The notes beneath the pieces are model-generated. The model saw nothing but the letters and a program-made list of their open reading frames with translations, did not search any database and was not told where the DNA came from. This document shows, piece by piece, positions 36,366-44,631 of a stretch of 64,000 nucleotides of DNA (position 1 is its first letter; every line of letters starts with the position of its first letter). Both the position numbers and the translations under genes were made by a program. This DNA comes from Phycisphaerales bacterium (GTDB taxonomy: Bacteria; Planctomycetota; Phycisphaerae; Phycisphaerales; UBA1924). The DNA lies in NCBI GenBank assembly GCA_947476675.1, contig CANJRL010000003.1:1-64000 (forward strand). Reading direction: 5' to 3'.

Positions 36366-36767
36366 TCAGCGACGCTTGAGCCGGGCCTGGAGGGCGCTGA
36401 GGATCTCGCGCATGGCGGGCTCATCGCCGACCGGTCCGACGAAGATCTCGACGCGGGTGACGCGTTCGCCGTCGCGGAAGGTGTCGACGCGGACGGGGTT
36501 CCCGCGCGCGGTCTTGCCGCGGATCACGCCCTCGCGGGCGTCGACCGCCTCTCTTTCGAGCGTGTAGCCGAAGTCGTCGCGGACAACAAGCACCGCCTGC
36601 TCGTGGGCCCTCTTGAGGTCCGACGCGAGGAACGCCTCGATCGAGCGATCGGCCTGGAGCGTGTAGGACTCGCCGGTGCGGGTGGTGCCCTCGCAGGCCG
36701 GGAGCAGGGCGAGGGCGAGGGCGGCGGCGGCGAGGGCGAGCGAGAGCGGGCGGGCGATGGTCGGCAT
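36366..36767 (-). CDS. Small lipoprotein, DUF3568-like
   Basis: 133 residues from the ATG at 36767. The signal ends in a lipobox (ALALLPAC). The mature part, with SYTLQADRSIEAFLASDLKR, AHEQAVLVVRDDFGYTLE, GVIRGKTARGNPVRVDTF and VTRVEIFVGPVGDEPAM, follows the pattern of DUF3568 lipoproteins: a helix with an early and a late strand that read like a compact alpha/beta domain. The family has no established function. It is downstream of trpC on the same strand with a 50-nt gap and convergent with the TPR gene (13 nt). Confidence 0.75.
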   Translation of the reverse strand: MPTIARPLSLALAAAALALALLPACEGTTRTGESYTLQADRSIEAFLASDLKRAHEQAVLVVRDDFGYTLEREAVDAREGVIRGKTARGNPVRVDTFRDGERVTRVEIFVGPVGDEPAMREILSALQARLKRR

Positions 36768-36817
36768 GGGGGCGCGTTCTCCGCATCGGCGCGGCGCCTG
36801 GCCGCGAATGGGTTTGA

Positions 36818-37663
36818 CTATATCGCGCGGGGGGTGAGCAGGGCGCGCAGCGCGTCCCCCGGCCGCTCCTCGCGCATGAGCGACTCGCCGACGAGAGCGA
36901 TCCGAACCTCCTGCTTGGCGAGGCGCATCAGGTCCGCGTAGGTGCGGATGCCCGATTCCGAGACCAGCACCGATCGGTCGTCGACGAAGTCGACCAGCCG
37001 GAGGGTGTGGTTGATGTCGACCGTCATGGTGTCGAGGTCGCGGTTGTTGATGCCCAGGAGGCAGTACGACCGGGCGGGGAAGCCGATGTGGGGCCGGACG
37101 CGGAGCAGGTTCTCGATGGTGTGGACCTCGAGCAGGCAGGTGAGCCCGAGCTCGTGCGAGAGGATCATCAGGTCGATGATCTCGGCGTCGTTGAGGCACT
37201 CGGCGATGAGCAGGATGGCGTCGGCCCCGGCGGCGCGGGACTCGTAGACCTGCCACGGATCGACGATGAAATCCTTGCGCAGGACGGGCAGGGCCACGGC
37301 GTCGCGGATGCGGTGGATGAAGCCGAGGTCGCCGGCGAAGGAGGGCCCGTCGGTCAGGCACGAGAGCGCCGAGGCGCCGGCCGCCGCGTACTGTCTGGCC
37401 ACCGCGACCGGGTCGAAGTCGTCGCGCTGGTACTCGGGCCTGATCCACCCGGCGGAGGGGCTCTTGCGCTTGATCTCGGCGATGATGTTCACGGGCGAGC
37501 CCGAGGGGTGGCGGACCAGCGCGCCGAAGAAGTTCCGCGGCCTGCCCAGTTCGGAGATCTGCTCCTTCAGGGCCTCGACGGAGAGCCGCTGCCTGCGCGC
37601 GGCCACCTCCTCCCGCTTGCGGCGGACGATGTCGTCGAGCGTGATGCGCGGCGTGTCGCTCAT
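36818..37663 (-). CDS. trpC: Indole-3-glycerol-phosphate synthase
   Basis: 281 residues from the ATG at 37663 (MSDTPRITLDDIVRRKREEV). Catalytic features of the TIM barrel are visible: IIAEIKRKSPSAG (Glu and Lys), VLRKDFIVDPWQVYESRAAG, LLEVHTIENL, INNRDLDTM and VSESGIRT. It converts carboxyphenylamino-deoxyribulose phosphate to indole-3-glycerol phosphate, the fourth step of tryptophan synthesis. No other trp biosynthesis gene lies nearby; trpS encodes the tRNA synthetase. Its start region overlaps the divergent CPBP gene by about 20 nt if both starts are right. Confidence 0.94.
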   Translation of the reverse strand: MSDTPRITLDDIVRRKREEVAARRQRLSVEALKEQISELGRPRNFFGALVRHPSGSPVNIIAEIKRKSPSAGWIRPEYQRDDFDPVAVARQYAAAGASALSCLTDGPSFAGDLGFIHRIRDAVALPVLRKDFIVDPWQVYESRAAGADAILLIAECLNDAEIIDLMILSHELGLTCLLEVHTIENLLRVRPHIGFPARSYCLLGINNRDLDTMTVDINHTLRLVDFVDDRSVLVSESGIRTYADLMRLAKQEVRIALVGESLMREERPGDALRALLTPRAI

Positions 37664-38633
37664 CGGTCTGGCGGCGCTGGCGCCCGCGTCATTCGCGGCC
37701 GAGGCGGGCAAGGCCGTGGAGGGTAGCGGCCCCGGCGCCCCGGGTCAGGACGGGCTCGTGCTCCTCCTCTTGATGGTCGCAGGGGCGGCCGCGGCGGTCG
37801 GCATTCTGCTGCGCCGCGGCGAATTCCGCGCCGACCGGATGACCGCGCGGCGGGCGGCGGCGCCGGCGCCGGCGCGCCCGATCGGCGCGATCCTTCTGGC
37901 GATCGGGCTGGCGGCATGGCTGGCCTGGCAGGTCGGGGGATCGATCGCGATCGGCGCGGCGGGCAGCGCCCCATCCTCGCTCCGATCGCTCGGCGTTGCC
38001 TCCGCGGGCGCGTACGCCGGCGGATTCCTGGCGCTGGCGATCGGCATCGCCGCGCTTCGCCGCGCCGATCACGCTGTGAGTCCGCTGGGCCCGGCGCGGC
38101 CCGCCGACGCGCTGTGGGGCGTCGGGCTGTTGTTGCTGATCTACCCCTTGCTTCACGTCTCCGGGGTCATCAGCCTCGCCATCGCGGGAGAGGTGGCCAG
38201 GATCACCGGGGCGCCTCCCCCGGACACTGTGGCCCACACCACCCTCCGACTCCTGTTCGGCGAGAGCGTCGAGCGCGGCGTGTGGTGGTGGGCCGCCGCT
38301 GTTTCCGCCGGGGTCGTGGCCCCGGTTTTCGAAGAGGCCCTGTACCGCGCGTGCCTGCAGGGCGGGATCACGGAGGCCCTCTGGCGCGGCGCCGGGCCGG
38401 ACGGGGCTCTGCGCAAGCGCTCCGCCGCCGTCTGGTCCGGGATCGTGAGCGCCTCGGCGATCTTCGCCGCGGTGCACGCGCCGTCGGCGTCGCTTCACGC
38501 GTTGCCGACGCTGTTCCTGTTCGGCGTGTCGCTGGGCGTGGTGTACGAGCGGTTCGGGCGTGTCTGGCCCGGCGCCGCCCTGCACGCCGCGTTCAACATC
38601 CTGAACCTCGTGATCGCCGCCCGGGGGGCGTGA
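37644..38633 (+). CDS. CPBP family membrane metalloprotease (CAAX-protease-like)
   Basis: 329 residues if started at the ATG at 37644 (MRGVSLIGLAALAPASFAAE, signal-like). A later in-frame start is possible and would remove the overlap with trpC. About seven hydrophobic segments are present. The C-terminal half contains the CPBP/Rce1 motifs: EEALYR (EExxxR), SAIFAAVHAP (FxxxH) and ALHAAFN (HxxxN). These form a membrane-embedded zinc site in eukaryotic Rce1; bacterial members have roles in peptide maturation, self-immunity or envelope processes. The N-terminal third is an extra Ala/Gly-rich hydrophobic region without assignable function. Confidence 0.85.
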   Translation: MRGVSLIGLAALAPASFAAEAGKAVEGSGPGAPGQDGLVLLLLMVAGAAAAVGILLRRGEFRADRMTARRAAAPAPARPIGAILLAIGLAAWLAWQVGGSIAIGAAGSAPSSLRSLGVASAGAYAGGFLALAIGIAALRRADHAVSPLGPARPADALWGVGLLLLIYPLLHVSGVISLAIAGEVARITGAPPPDTVAHTTLRLLFGESVERGVWWWAAAVSAGVVAPVFEEALYRACLQGGITEALWRGAGPDGALRKRSAAVWSGIVSASAIFAAVHAPSASLHALPTLFLFGVSLGVVYERFGRVWPGAALHAAFNILNLVIAARGA

Positions 38634-38661
38634 CGCCCGGGGCGCCGCCGATCCGCCTCGA

Positions 38662-38667
38662 TAGATT
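38662..38667 (+). promoter_or_regulatory. -10-like element directly upstream of trpS
   Basis: TAGATT ends 9 nt before the trpS start codon (38677). If used, the leader would be 0-4 nt long. No Shine-Dalgarno is visible between the element and the ATG. Confidence 0.3.
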
Positions 38668-38676
38668 CTCCCTGTC

Positions 38677-39771
38677 ATGACCACGCCCCCCGCCGCGACC
38701 CAACGCCCGAGAATCCTCACCGGCGACACCCCGACCGGGGCGCTGCACCTCGGGCACTGGGTGGGGAGCCTCGAGAACCGGGTGCGATTGCAGAAGAAGT
38801 ACGACTGCTACTTCCTCCTCGCGAACATGCACGCGTTCACGACGCGCTCGGAGAAGCCGGGCGAGATCCGCCGCGACACGATCGAGATCGTGAAGGATTG
38901 GCTCGCCGCGGGGATCGACCCCGAGCGGTCGACCGTCGTGCTGCAGACCGAGGTCCCCGCGATCGCGGAACTCTCGTGGTTCTTCGCGATGCTTCTGCCG
39001 TTCAACCGGGTGATGCGGAACCCGACGCTGAAGACCGAGATCGAGACCAAGGACCTGGGGGACAAGTATTCGTTCGGGTTCCCGATGTACGCCGTGGGGC
39101 AGTGCGCCGACATCCTGGCGTTCCGCCCGTTGCTCGTGCCGGTGGGCGAGGACCAGGTGGCGCACATCGAGATGTGCCGCGAGGTGGCGCGACGGTTCAG
39201 CCAGGTGTACCTGAACGTGAACCCCAAGACCGAGGACCCGGACTACGTGAAGGCCGGGGGCCTCTTCCCGATCCCCGAGGCCCTGGTCGGGCGCATCGGC
39301 CGGCTCGTCGGCGTCGACGGCAAGAACAAGATGAGCAAGAGCCTGGGCAACGCCATCTTCCTGAGCGACCCTCCGGACGCTGTGAAGAAGAAGGTCGGCA
39401 AGATCTTCACCGGGCGCCAGAGCGCCACCGAGCCGGGCGATGTCGGCAACGCGCTCTTCCAGTATGTCGAGGCCTTTATCCCCGACGCGGCTCGGGTGGC
39501 GGAACTGAAGGACAGATACGCCCGGGGCGACAACATCGGCGACGGCCACATCAAGGCGGAGGTGGCCGAGGCCATCAGCGCCCTGCTCAGGCCCATGCAC
39601 GACCGCCGCGCGGCTTACGAGGGAGAGGCGGGGGACCGGAAGATCATCGAGGTGATCCGCGAGGGCACCGAGCGTGCGAACGCGGTGGCGGAGCAGACGC
39701 TCCGCCTCGCCAAGGACGCGATGGGGCTAGGCTTCTGGAGGCGCACGCTCTCCGTCGATCGGCCCCATTGA
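38677..39771 (+). CDS. trpS: Tryptophan--tRNA ligase
   Basis: 364 residues. Class I synthetase motifs: TGDTPTGALHLGHWVGSL near the N-terminus (HIGH equivalent HLGH) and KMSKS in NKMSKSLGNAIFL. The ATP and tryptophan site segments FPMYAVGQCADILAF and GEDQVAHIEMCREVARR are as in bacterial TrpRS. It charges tRNA-Trp. The length is slightly above the E. coli enzyme because of a few residues at each end. A hairpin 2 nt past the stop may end transcription, although its T run serves the opposite strand better. Confidence 0.96.
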   Translation: MTTPPAATQRPRILTGDTPTGALHLGHWVGSLENRVRLQKKYDCYFLLANMHAFTTRSEKPGEIRRDTIEIVKDWLAAGIDPERSTVVLQTEVPAIAELSWFFAMLLPFNRVMRNPTLKTEIETKDLGDKYSFGFPMYAVGQCADILAFRPLLVPVGEDQVAHIEMCREVARRFSQVYLNVNPKTEDPDYVKAGGLFPIPEALVGRIGRLVGVDGKNKMSKSLGNAIFLSDPPDAVKKKVGKIFTGRQSATEPGDVGNALFQYVEAFIPDAARVAELKDRYARGDNIGDGHIKAEVAEAISALLRPMHDRRAAYEGEAGDRKIIEVIREGTERANAVAEQTLRLAKDAMGLGFWRRTLSVDRPH

Positions 39772-39773
39772 AA

Positions 39774-39802
39774 AGAGCCCGCGGCGGCCGGCCGTGGGCT
39801 CT
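39774..39802 (-). terminator. Intrinsic terminator after the M14 carboxypeptidase gene
   Basis: Read on the minus strand, AGAGCCC and GGGCTCT arms (39796-39802 and 39774-39780) enclose a GC-rich loop and are followed by TTTTC. It sits 28 nt beyond the carboxypeptidase stop codon. It may also stop transcripts from trpS on the plus strand, though without a T run there. Confidence 0.7.
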
Positions 39803-39829
39803 GCGCAAACCAATGAACCTCGGCGCGGC

Positions 39830-41545
39830 TCAGCCGGTCGCGCCGAAGTTGCTCAGCACGACGTTCAGGTCGGCGAAGGTGTAGGGCGCGCCGAAGCCGC
39901 TCAGAATCACGTTCAGGTCGGCGAACGTGACCTGGCCGTCCCGGGTCACGTCGCCCGGCACCGCGACGCACGAGGGCGGGTTCGAGACGGTGAGCGAGAG
40001 CGGCGAGGCGAGCGCCAGGTTCGGATAGTCCTGGGTGTCGCCCAGCGTCGTGGCGGCCTCGTAGTAGTACGACACGAGGGCGCCGCAGAACTGTCCGGGG
40101 ATCGTCGCGGTGTAGACGCCGCCGGCCCCGCCACTCATGGCGATCGGGGTGTACGGCCCGCTGTTGCCGACGCGGTAGAGCACCCTGGGGGAGGCGGGGT
40201 TGATGGCGGTCTTCAGGGTCGGCGTGAGTGTCGCGCTGAGGTTGATCGGAGCCAGGCGGAGCGCGGCGGTCGGCGCAGAGACCGCCGTGAAATCGATGGG
40301 GTTCACCGCCTGGGTCGCGAGGATTTTCCACGCGGCGAAGTTCTCGGTGGCGGTTGGGATGATCTGGGCGGCGGGCAACTGGAAGCCGGTGGCGCCCGTG
40401 TCGCGCATCTCGATGATGTACGTCATCACGTTGCGCACGCCGTAGACCCAGTCGTTGATGTTGCCGTCTGCGATGTAGAGCGTCGGGCCGATGGCGCCGG
40501 CGGTGTAGGGCGTCCCGGTCGCGCTGAAGATCGCGGTGCGCATCGCCTGCCCGAACCGGTTGAACTGCGCCTCGTCGGGCGTGGTGGCGGTGTCGGTGTA
40601 GCCCCAGGGCCAAAGGACCAGTTGCGAGTAGGAGTGCCAGTCCAGGTGGGCGCGGAGGTTGGCGAGGCCGGTGATGTAATCGCGGATCGCCCGGGTCTCC
40701 GGCTCGGAGAATGCGCTGGGCCCGCGGTAGACGTCGGACGAGCCGACCCCCGAGGAGCCAACCCCGCCCCACTGGTAGCCCCAGTTGCGATTGTTGTCGA
40801 CGCCGAAGGAGCCGTTGTTGTTGTTGCGGCGGTTCTTGCGCCAGAGGCGGGTGCCGGAATTCAGCCACGAATAGACGTAGCCGTCGGGGTTGGAGACCGG
40901 GACGATATGGATCTCGGCGCGGTTGACGATGTCGGTGATGAGCGGATCGGAGCCGTAGAACTGGATGAGCTGATCGGCGACGAACATCGGGACCATCGCC
41001 GCGATCCACTCGCGGGCGTGCTGCGTGCCCTCGATCATGAGTTGGGGCTTGGGCGCGCCGGTGGCCGGGCCGGTGATCTTGATGCCGTAGATCTGCCGGT
41101 TCTCCACGGTGTTCGTGCCGAGCACGAAGCGCGACGCGATGGCGGGGTTCTCCGCCACCAGCGAGGTCAGCTTGGCGTCGATCTCGCTGTACTGCTTGTA
41201 CGCGGTGAACCACGACGTGCCGCGGTCGGCCGCGATGGCCTCGCGCTCGGCGTCGATGGAGGCCTGGAGGTTGTCGTTGAGCACGACGTAGGGCAGGCCC
41301 GAGGCGTCGAGGTCCGCCATGCGCTCGGGCGCAACGGCGTAGTCGACCGTGCCGCCGACGCGCTCGTGGCAGGAGAGCATCGAGTCCGCGATCTTCTCCA
41401 TGCGCTGGAGATCCAGGCCGGTGTGGATCGAGACGCGCACCGATTTGTAGTTGAGGTAGGGCCGCTCGCCCTCGCCGGGGCGGGCCGAGGCGGCGCCGAC
41501 GAGAGCGCAGAGGATCAACGCTGAGGGCATGAACCGGCGGGGCAT
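39830..41545 (-). CDS. Secreted M14 zinc carboxypeptidase with a dockerin-like tail
   Basis: 571 residues from the ATG at 41545 with AAAGG upstream; signal peptide RRFMPSALILCALVGAASA. An N-terminal propeptide-like region is followed by the catalytic domain: zinc motif HxxE in EGTQHAREWIAA, substrate-binding NPDGY and NNRNWGY, third zinc ligand in HLDWHSYSQ and catalytic Glu in EMRDTGATGFQLP. Then come a beta-sandwich-like region and, at the end, the dockerin-like tail GDVTRDGQVTFADLNVILSG with a half second repeat (YTFADLNVVLSNFG). The usual last Cys is missing here. It removes C-terminal residues from extracellular peptides, and the tail presumably anchors it. Confidence 0.93.
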   Translation of the reverse strand: MPRRFMPSALILCALVGAASARPGEGERPYLNYKSVRVSIHTGLDLQRMEKIADSMLSCHERVGGTVDYAVAPERMADLDASGLPYVVLNDNLQASIDAEREAIAADRGTSWFTAYKQYSEIDAKLTSLVAENPAIASRFVLGTNTVENRQIYGIKITGPATGAPKPQLMIEGTQHAREWIAAMVPMFVADQLIQFYGSDPLITDIVNRAEIHIVPVSNPDGYVYSWLNSGTRLWRKNRRNNNNGSFGVDNNRNWGYQWGGVGSSGVGSSDVYRGPSAFSEPETRAIRDYITGLANLRAHLDWHSYSQLVLWPWGYTDTATTPDEAQFNRFGQAMRTAIFSATGTPYTAGAIGPTLYIADGNINDWVYGVRNVMTYIIEMRDTGATGFQLPAAQIIPTATENFAAWKILATQAVNPIDFTAVSAPTAALRLAPINLSATLTPTLKTAINPASPRVLYRVGNSGPYTPIAMSGGAGGVYTATIPGQFCGALVSYYYEAATTLGDTQDYPNLALASPLSLTVSNPPSCVAVPGDVTRDGQVTFADLNVILSGFGAPYTFADLNVVLSNFGATG

Positions 41546-41764
41546 ATCGGACCTTTCGCGTGCGGGCTGGCGGGGGGGCGGACACAAGGATTCTGGGCCC
41601 GGATCACCGGCTGTCAACGATATTTGCGGCGCTTTCGCGCCTTCCGCATCGGTTGCGCGCATGGCGTGCCTTCCCGACCCGGCCTCCCGGGGGGTTCCCC
41701 GCGTTCCCGCTTCGGGCCGTCTCTTGCACGGCGGCGGATCAGGGGCGACCATTCCCGCGAATAG

Positions 41765-41783
41765 CCCGCGGGCATTCCGCGGG
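41765..41783 (+). promoter_or_regulatory. Hairpin adjoining the Shine-Dalgarno of the next gene
   Basis: CCCGCGG (41765-41771) and CCGCGGG (41777-41783) form a perfect 7-bp stem with a 5-nt loop. The GGAGGAGGA ribosome-binding site follows immediately (its first G pairs in the stem) and the ATG is at 41798. The arrangement could restrain translation. The rest of the 252-nt gap between the divergent genes shows no other clear element. Confidence 0.35.
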
Positions 41784-41797
41784 AGGAGGAGATCGGC

Positions 41798-42709
41798 ATG
41801 CGATTCGCGAGTTCGTCGGCGGCGGTGGGCGGTCTGCTGTGTCACCTTGGGGCCGCGACGGCCCAGGTGGTTCCCAGCAGTCTGGAATCACGGCAGGAGA
41901 TCCTGCGGCAGCCCTCCGACGGCTCGCTCAAGGGCCTGATCGAGACCGGGTTTGGCCAGCACGTCCTCGGCGCGGAGGCGCCCGGATTCGCGGTGCGCGC
42001 CGCGTTGGATGGGGCCAACGACGCGCCGTGTCCGACGCAGTACACCGTGCCCAACACCTCCCTGCCGGGAAGGGTGTCCTGCCCCTGCTTCGCAATCAGC
42101 GAGGAGGCCGGCGTGGTGTTCGAGGCGCCCGCGAACCACTACCCGATCCAGATCGTCAAGGTCGGCATCGGTTGGGGATCGCAGCAGGGAGGCTCCCCCA
42201 ACTCCCTCGAGGACGCGATCATCATCTATAGCGGAGGTCTGCCCAGGCCCGGCGGCCCGCTGAGCCAGCCGCTCGCGGTCATCAGCTCGCCGCAGATGGT
42301 TGACGGCGCTATCAGCGTTTTCGATCTGCCCCAGGTTCCCGACCCGATCATCGTCCAGAGCGGGAAGTTCACGGTCACGCTGAAGTTCGCGAATGCCAAC
42401 GTCCCCCCGCCGACGGGGCTCCCCAGCGTGGTGCACGACGGCGCCGGATGCACGCCGGGCAAGAACGTGCTTCGGATCGCAGCGCCGTTTCTTCCCTTTG
42501 GGTGGTACGACGCCTGCTCGCTGGGCGTCTCGGGCAACTGGGTCTTCCAGGTGGTGTACCAGCGCGTTCTGTGCCCCTGCCCCGGGGACTACAACAACGA
42601 CCGCGTGGTGAACTTCTTCGACCTCAACCAGGTGCTCGCGGGCTACGGCTCGATCTATTCCTTCAGCGACCTGGTCGCCGTGCTGGGGAACTTCAGCACC
42701 TCCTGCTGA
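41798..42709 (+). CDS. Secreted protein of unknown function with a dockerin-like tail
   Basis: 303 residues from the ATG at 41798 with a strong GGAGGAGGA. The signal peptide ends near GAATAQ. The central domain contains two Cys-rich patches (CPTQYTVPN with VSCPCFAISEE, and GAGCTPGKNVL), a predicted all-beta character and Gly-rich loops. It resembles the secreted proteins of unknown function common in planctomycetes but matches no named enzyme. The last 45 residues are a dockerin-like tail: CPGDYNNDRVVNFFDLNQVL, AGYG, then a shortened second repeat (SFSDLVAVLGNFSTSC) without a calcium loop. Confidence 0.8.
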   Translation: MRFASSSAAVGGLLCHLGAATAQVVPSSLESRQEILRQPSDGSLKGLIETGFGQHVLGAEAPGFAVRAALDGANDAPCPTQYTVPNTSLPGRVSCPCFAISEEAGVVFEAPANHYPIQIVKVGIGWGSQQGGSPNSLEDAIIIYSGGLPRPGGPLSQPLAVISSPQMVDGAISVFDLPQVPDPIIVQSGKFTVTLKFANANVPPPTGLPSVVHDGAGCTPGKNVLRIAAPFLPFGWYDACSLGVSGNWVFQVVYQRVLCPCPGDYNNDRVVNFFDLNQVLAGYGSIYSFSDLVAVLGNFSTSC

Positions 42710-42815
42710 TCGCGCGGCGCCTGCCGTGAGGCTGTTTCCTTCGCCGGTGCGTACAGACGGAAGGTACGATCGCATCGGCCCCGGGGGCTTCTCGCCGCGG
42801 CCCAGAGGAGCGACC

Positions 42816-44630
42816 ATGAGGACGGCACGGCGGCTCGGCATCGCGCTTGTTGTCGGTGTGTGTACGGTCGGAGGGGGGTGGGCGGCTCGCGCGGCTCGCG
42901 CCGCCGAGACGCCGCTGAACGACCGTCAGACGGCCAACCTCGCGGCGTTCGCGCGGCTGTACGGGGTGATCCGGTGGTTCCACGCAAGCGATGGCGCGTT
43001 CGACAGCGACTGGAACACGCTGGCGGTCGAGGGCGTCAGGAAGGTGGAGCCCGCGACCGACGCCGACGATCTCATCAAGCGGCTGGAGGACTTTCTCCAG
43101 CCGGTCGCGCCGACGCTGCGCGTGTATCGAACCGGCGAGCCCCCGCCGCGACTGGACCCGATCATCGCCCCGGCGGACGCGGGCCTGATGGCCGTGGCCT
43201 ATTGGTCGCACCGGGGCCTCGCCCCGAGCGAGGGGCTGTCGCAGTTCCAGTCGAACCGGGTGGGAGTGAGCGTGCAGGACGGCCCTCGGCTGGAAACGAT
43301 CCCTTCCCCGACGAAGGCGGAGGTGTACGACCTGGGCGGCGGGGTCTCCGCGCGGCTGCCGCTCGCCGTCTACCTGGACCAGAGGCTCCACAGCGTGCCC
43401 AGGGGCGCCCCGGTCAAGGCGGGCCCCGAGGCCCCGCTCAGCGACCGCGCCGCCCGGCTCGGAGCGGTGATCGCGGCGTGGAACGCGGTCAGACATTTCT
43501 GGCCCTTCTTCGGGAACAACAGCGGCCTGCGTTGGGAACGCACGCTCGAACCGGCGCTGCGCGAGGCCGCCGACGCCGACGCCGGCCGCGCCACGGTCGC
43601 GCTGCGCCGGATGCTGGCCCATCTGGGCGACGGGCAGGCCTGGGCCTGGAGCGGCTCCGACGCCGGGAAGCGCTCAGCCCCGATCGCGCTCGCGTGGGTC
43701 GAGGAGCGCCTGGTGATCACCGCGGTCTTCGCGAAGGCGGGGACCGCGGGGCTGGCGGGGGCCGACGCCGCGGCACAGGCCGAAGCCCTGGCCTCGATCA
43801 AGCCCGGCGACGTCGTCACCGCTCTGGACGGAGCGCCGGCGGCCGAGGCGGTGGCGCGCAGGTGGGAGGAGATTCCCTCCGGCTCCGAGCAGCAGGCGCG
43901 GGCCGCCGCCGCCTGGTCGCTCGCGGCCGGACCGGCGATGAGCCGGCTTCGCATGATGGTGAAGACCGGCAGCGGCGAACGGGAGATCGCCCTCCTCCGC
44001 ACGATGGACGCCGCAGAGGCGCGCGAGCCCGCGCCCGCCGCAACGCGAAGCGTCGCCGACGGCGTTCTCTATGTCGACCCGAAGCGACTCGATGAGTCGG
44101 CGCTCGCCGAAACCATGGCGGCCGCGGGAAGCATGCGCGCGATCGTCTTCGACCTCCGAGGACCAACCGGCATCGGCGGGCTGTTCGGCCACTTCATCGA
44201 CCGTCCGATCGAGCCGCTCGACGAGTTGCGCCCCGAGTTCACCATGCCCGACTGCGCCGAGATGCGGACCACGAGCCTCGGCCCCGTGGTCCCGGCGCAG
44301 AGCCCCAGGCTCGCCGCAAGGCCGGTCTTTCTCGTGGACGCGTGGACCCGGGGAGAGGCCGAGATCGACGCGACCACGGCGCAGGTGCGCGGCGTCGGGG
44401 TGGTGGTCGGGTCTCCCACGGCGGGATCGCTCGGGCAGGTGACGCGCCTGCTCCTGCCCGGCGGCGCGTGGCTTTCGTTCACGCAGACGATCGTCGTTGG
44501 GCCCGAGGGAGCGCCCGTCTTCGGCATCGCGGTGGACCCCGACGTCCGCGTCGCCCGCACCATCGAGGGCGTCCGCGCAGGCCGCGACGAACTCCTCGAC
44601 GCGGCGATCCGAGAGGCCCTGAAGCCCTGA
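42816..44630 (+). CDS. S41-like (C-terminal processing peptidase) protein, probably non-catalytic, exported
   Basis: 604 residues from the ATG at 42816 with AGAGGA upstream. Signal peptide, then an N-terminal domain (ARLYGVIRWFHASDGAFDSD) shared with a large S41 subfamily, a PDZ-like region near residues 300-345 (IKPGDVVTALDGAP), and the S41 core (RAIVFDLRGPTGIGG). At the catalytic segment, where active members read TASAAE, this one reads TRGEAE, so the Ser is Gly. The Lys of TxGKG is replaced as well (TAGSLG). It is therefore probably a pseudo-protease that binds peptides without cutting. Frame and length are normal, so this is not a damaged gene. Confidence 0.82.
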   Translation: MRTARRLGIALVVGVCTVGGGWAARAARAAETPLNDRQTANLAAFARLYGVIRWFHASDGAFDSDWNTLAVEGVRKVEPATDADDLIKRLEDFLQPVAPTLRVYRTGEPPPRLDPIIAPADAGLMAVAYWSHRGLAPSEGLSQFQSNRVGVSVQDGPRLETIPSPTKAEVYDLGGGVSARLPLAVYLDQRLHSVPRGAPVKAGPEAPLSDRAARLGAVIAAWNAVRHFWPFFGNNSGLRWERTLEPALREAADADAGRATVALRRMLAHLGDGQAWAWSGSDAGKRSAPIALAWVEERLVITAVFAKAGTAGLAGADAAAQAEALASIKPGDVVTALDGAPAAEAVARRWEEIPSGSEQQARAAAAWSLAAGPAMSRLRMMVKTGSGEREIALLRTMDAAEAREPAPAATRSVADGVLYVDPKRLDESALAETMAAAGSMRAIVFDLRGPTGIGGLFGHFIDRPIEPLDELRPEFTMPDCAEMRTTSLGPVVPAQSPRLAARPVFLVDAWTRGEAEIDATTAQVRGVGVVVGSPTAGSLGQVTRLLLPGGAWLSFTQTIVVGPEGAPVFGIAVDPDVRVARTIEGVRAGRDELLDAAIREALKP

Positions 44631-44631
44631 C

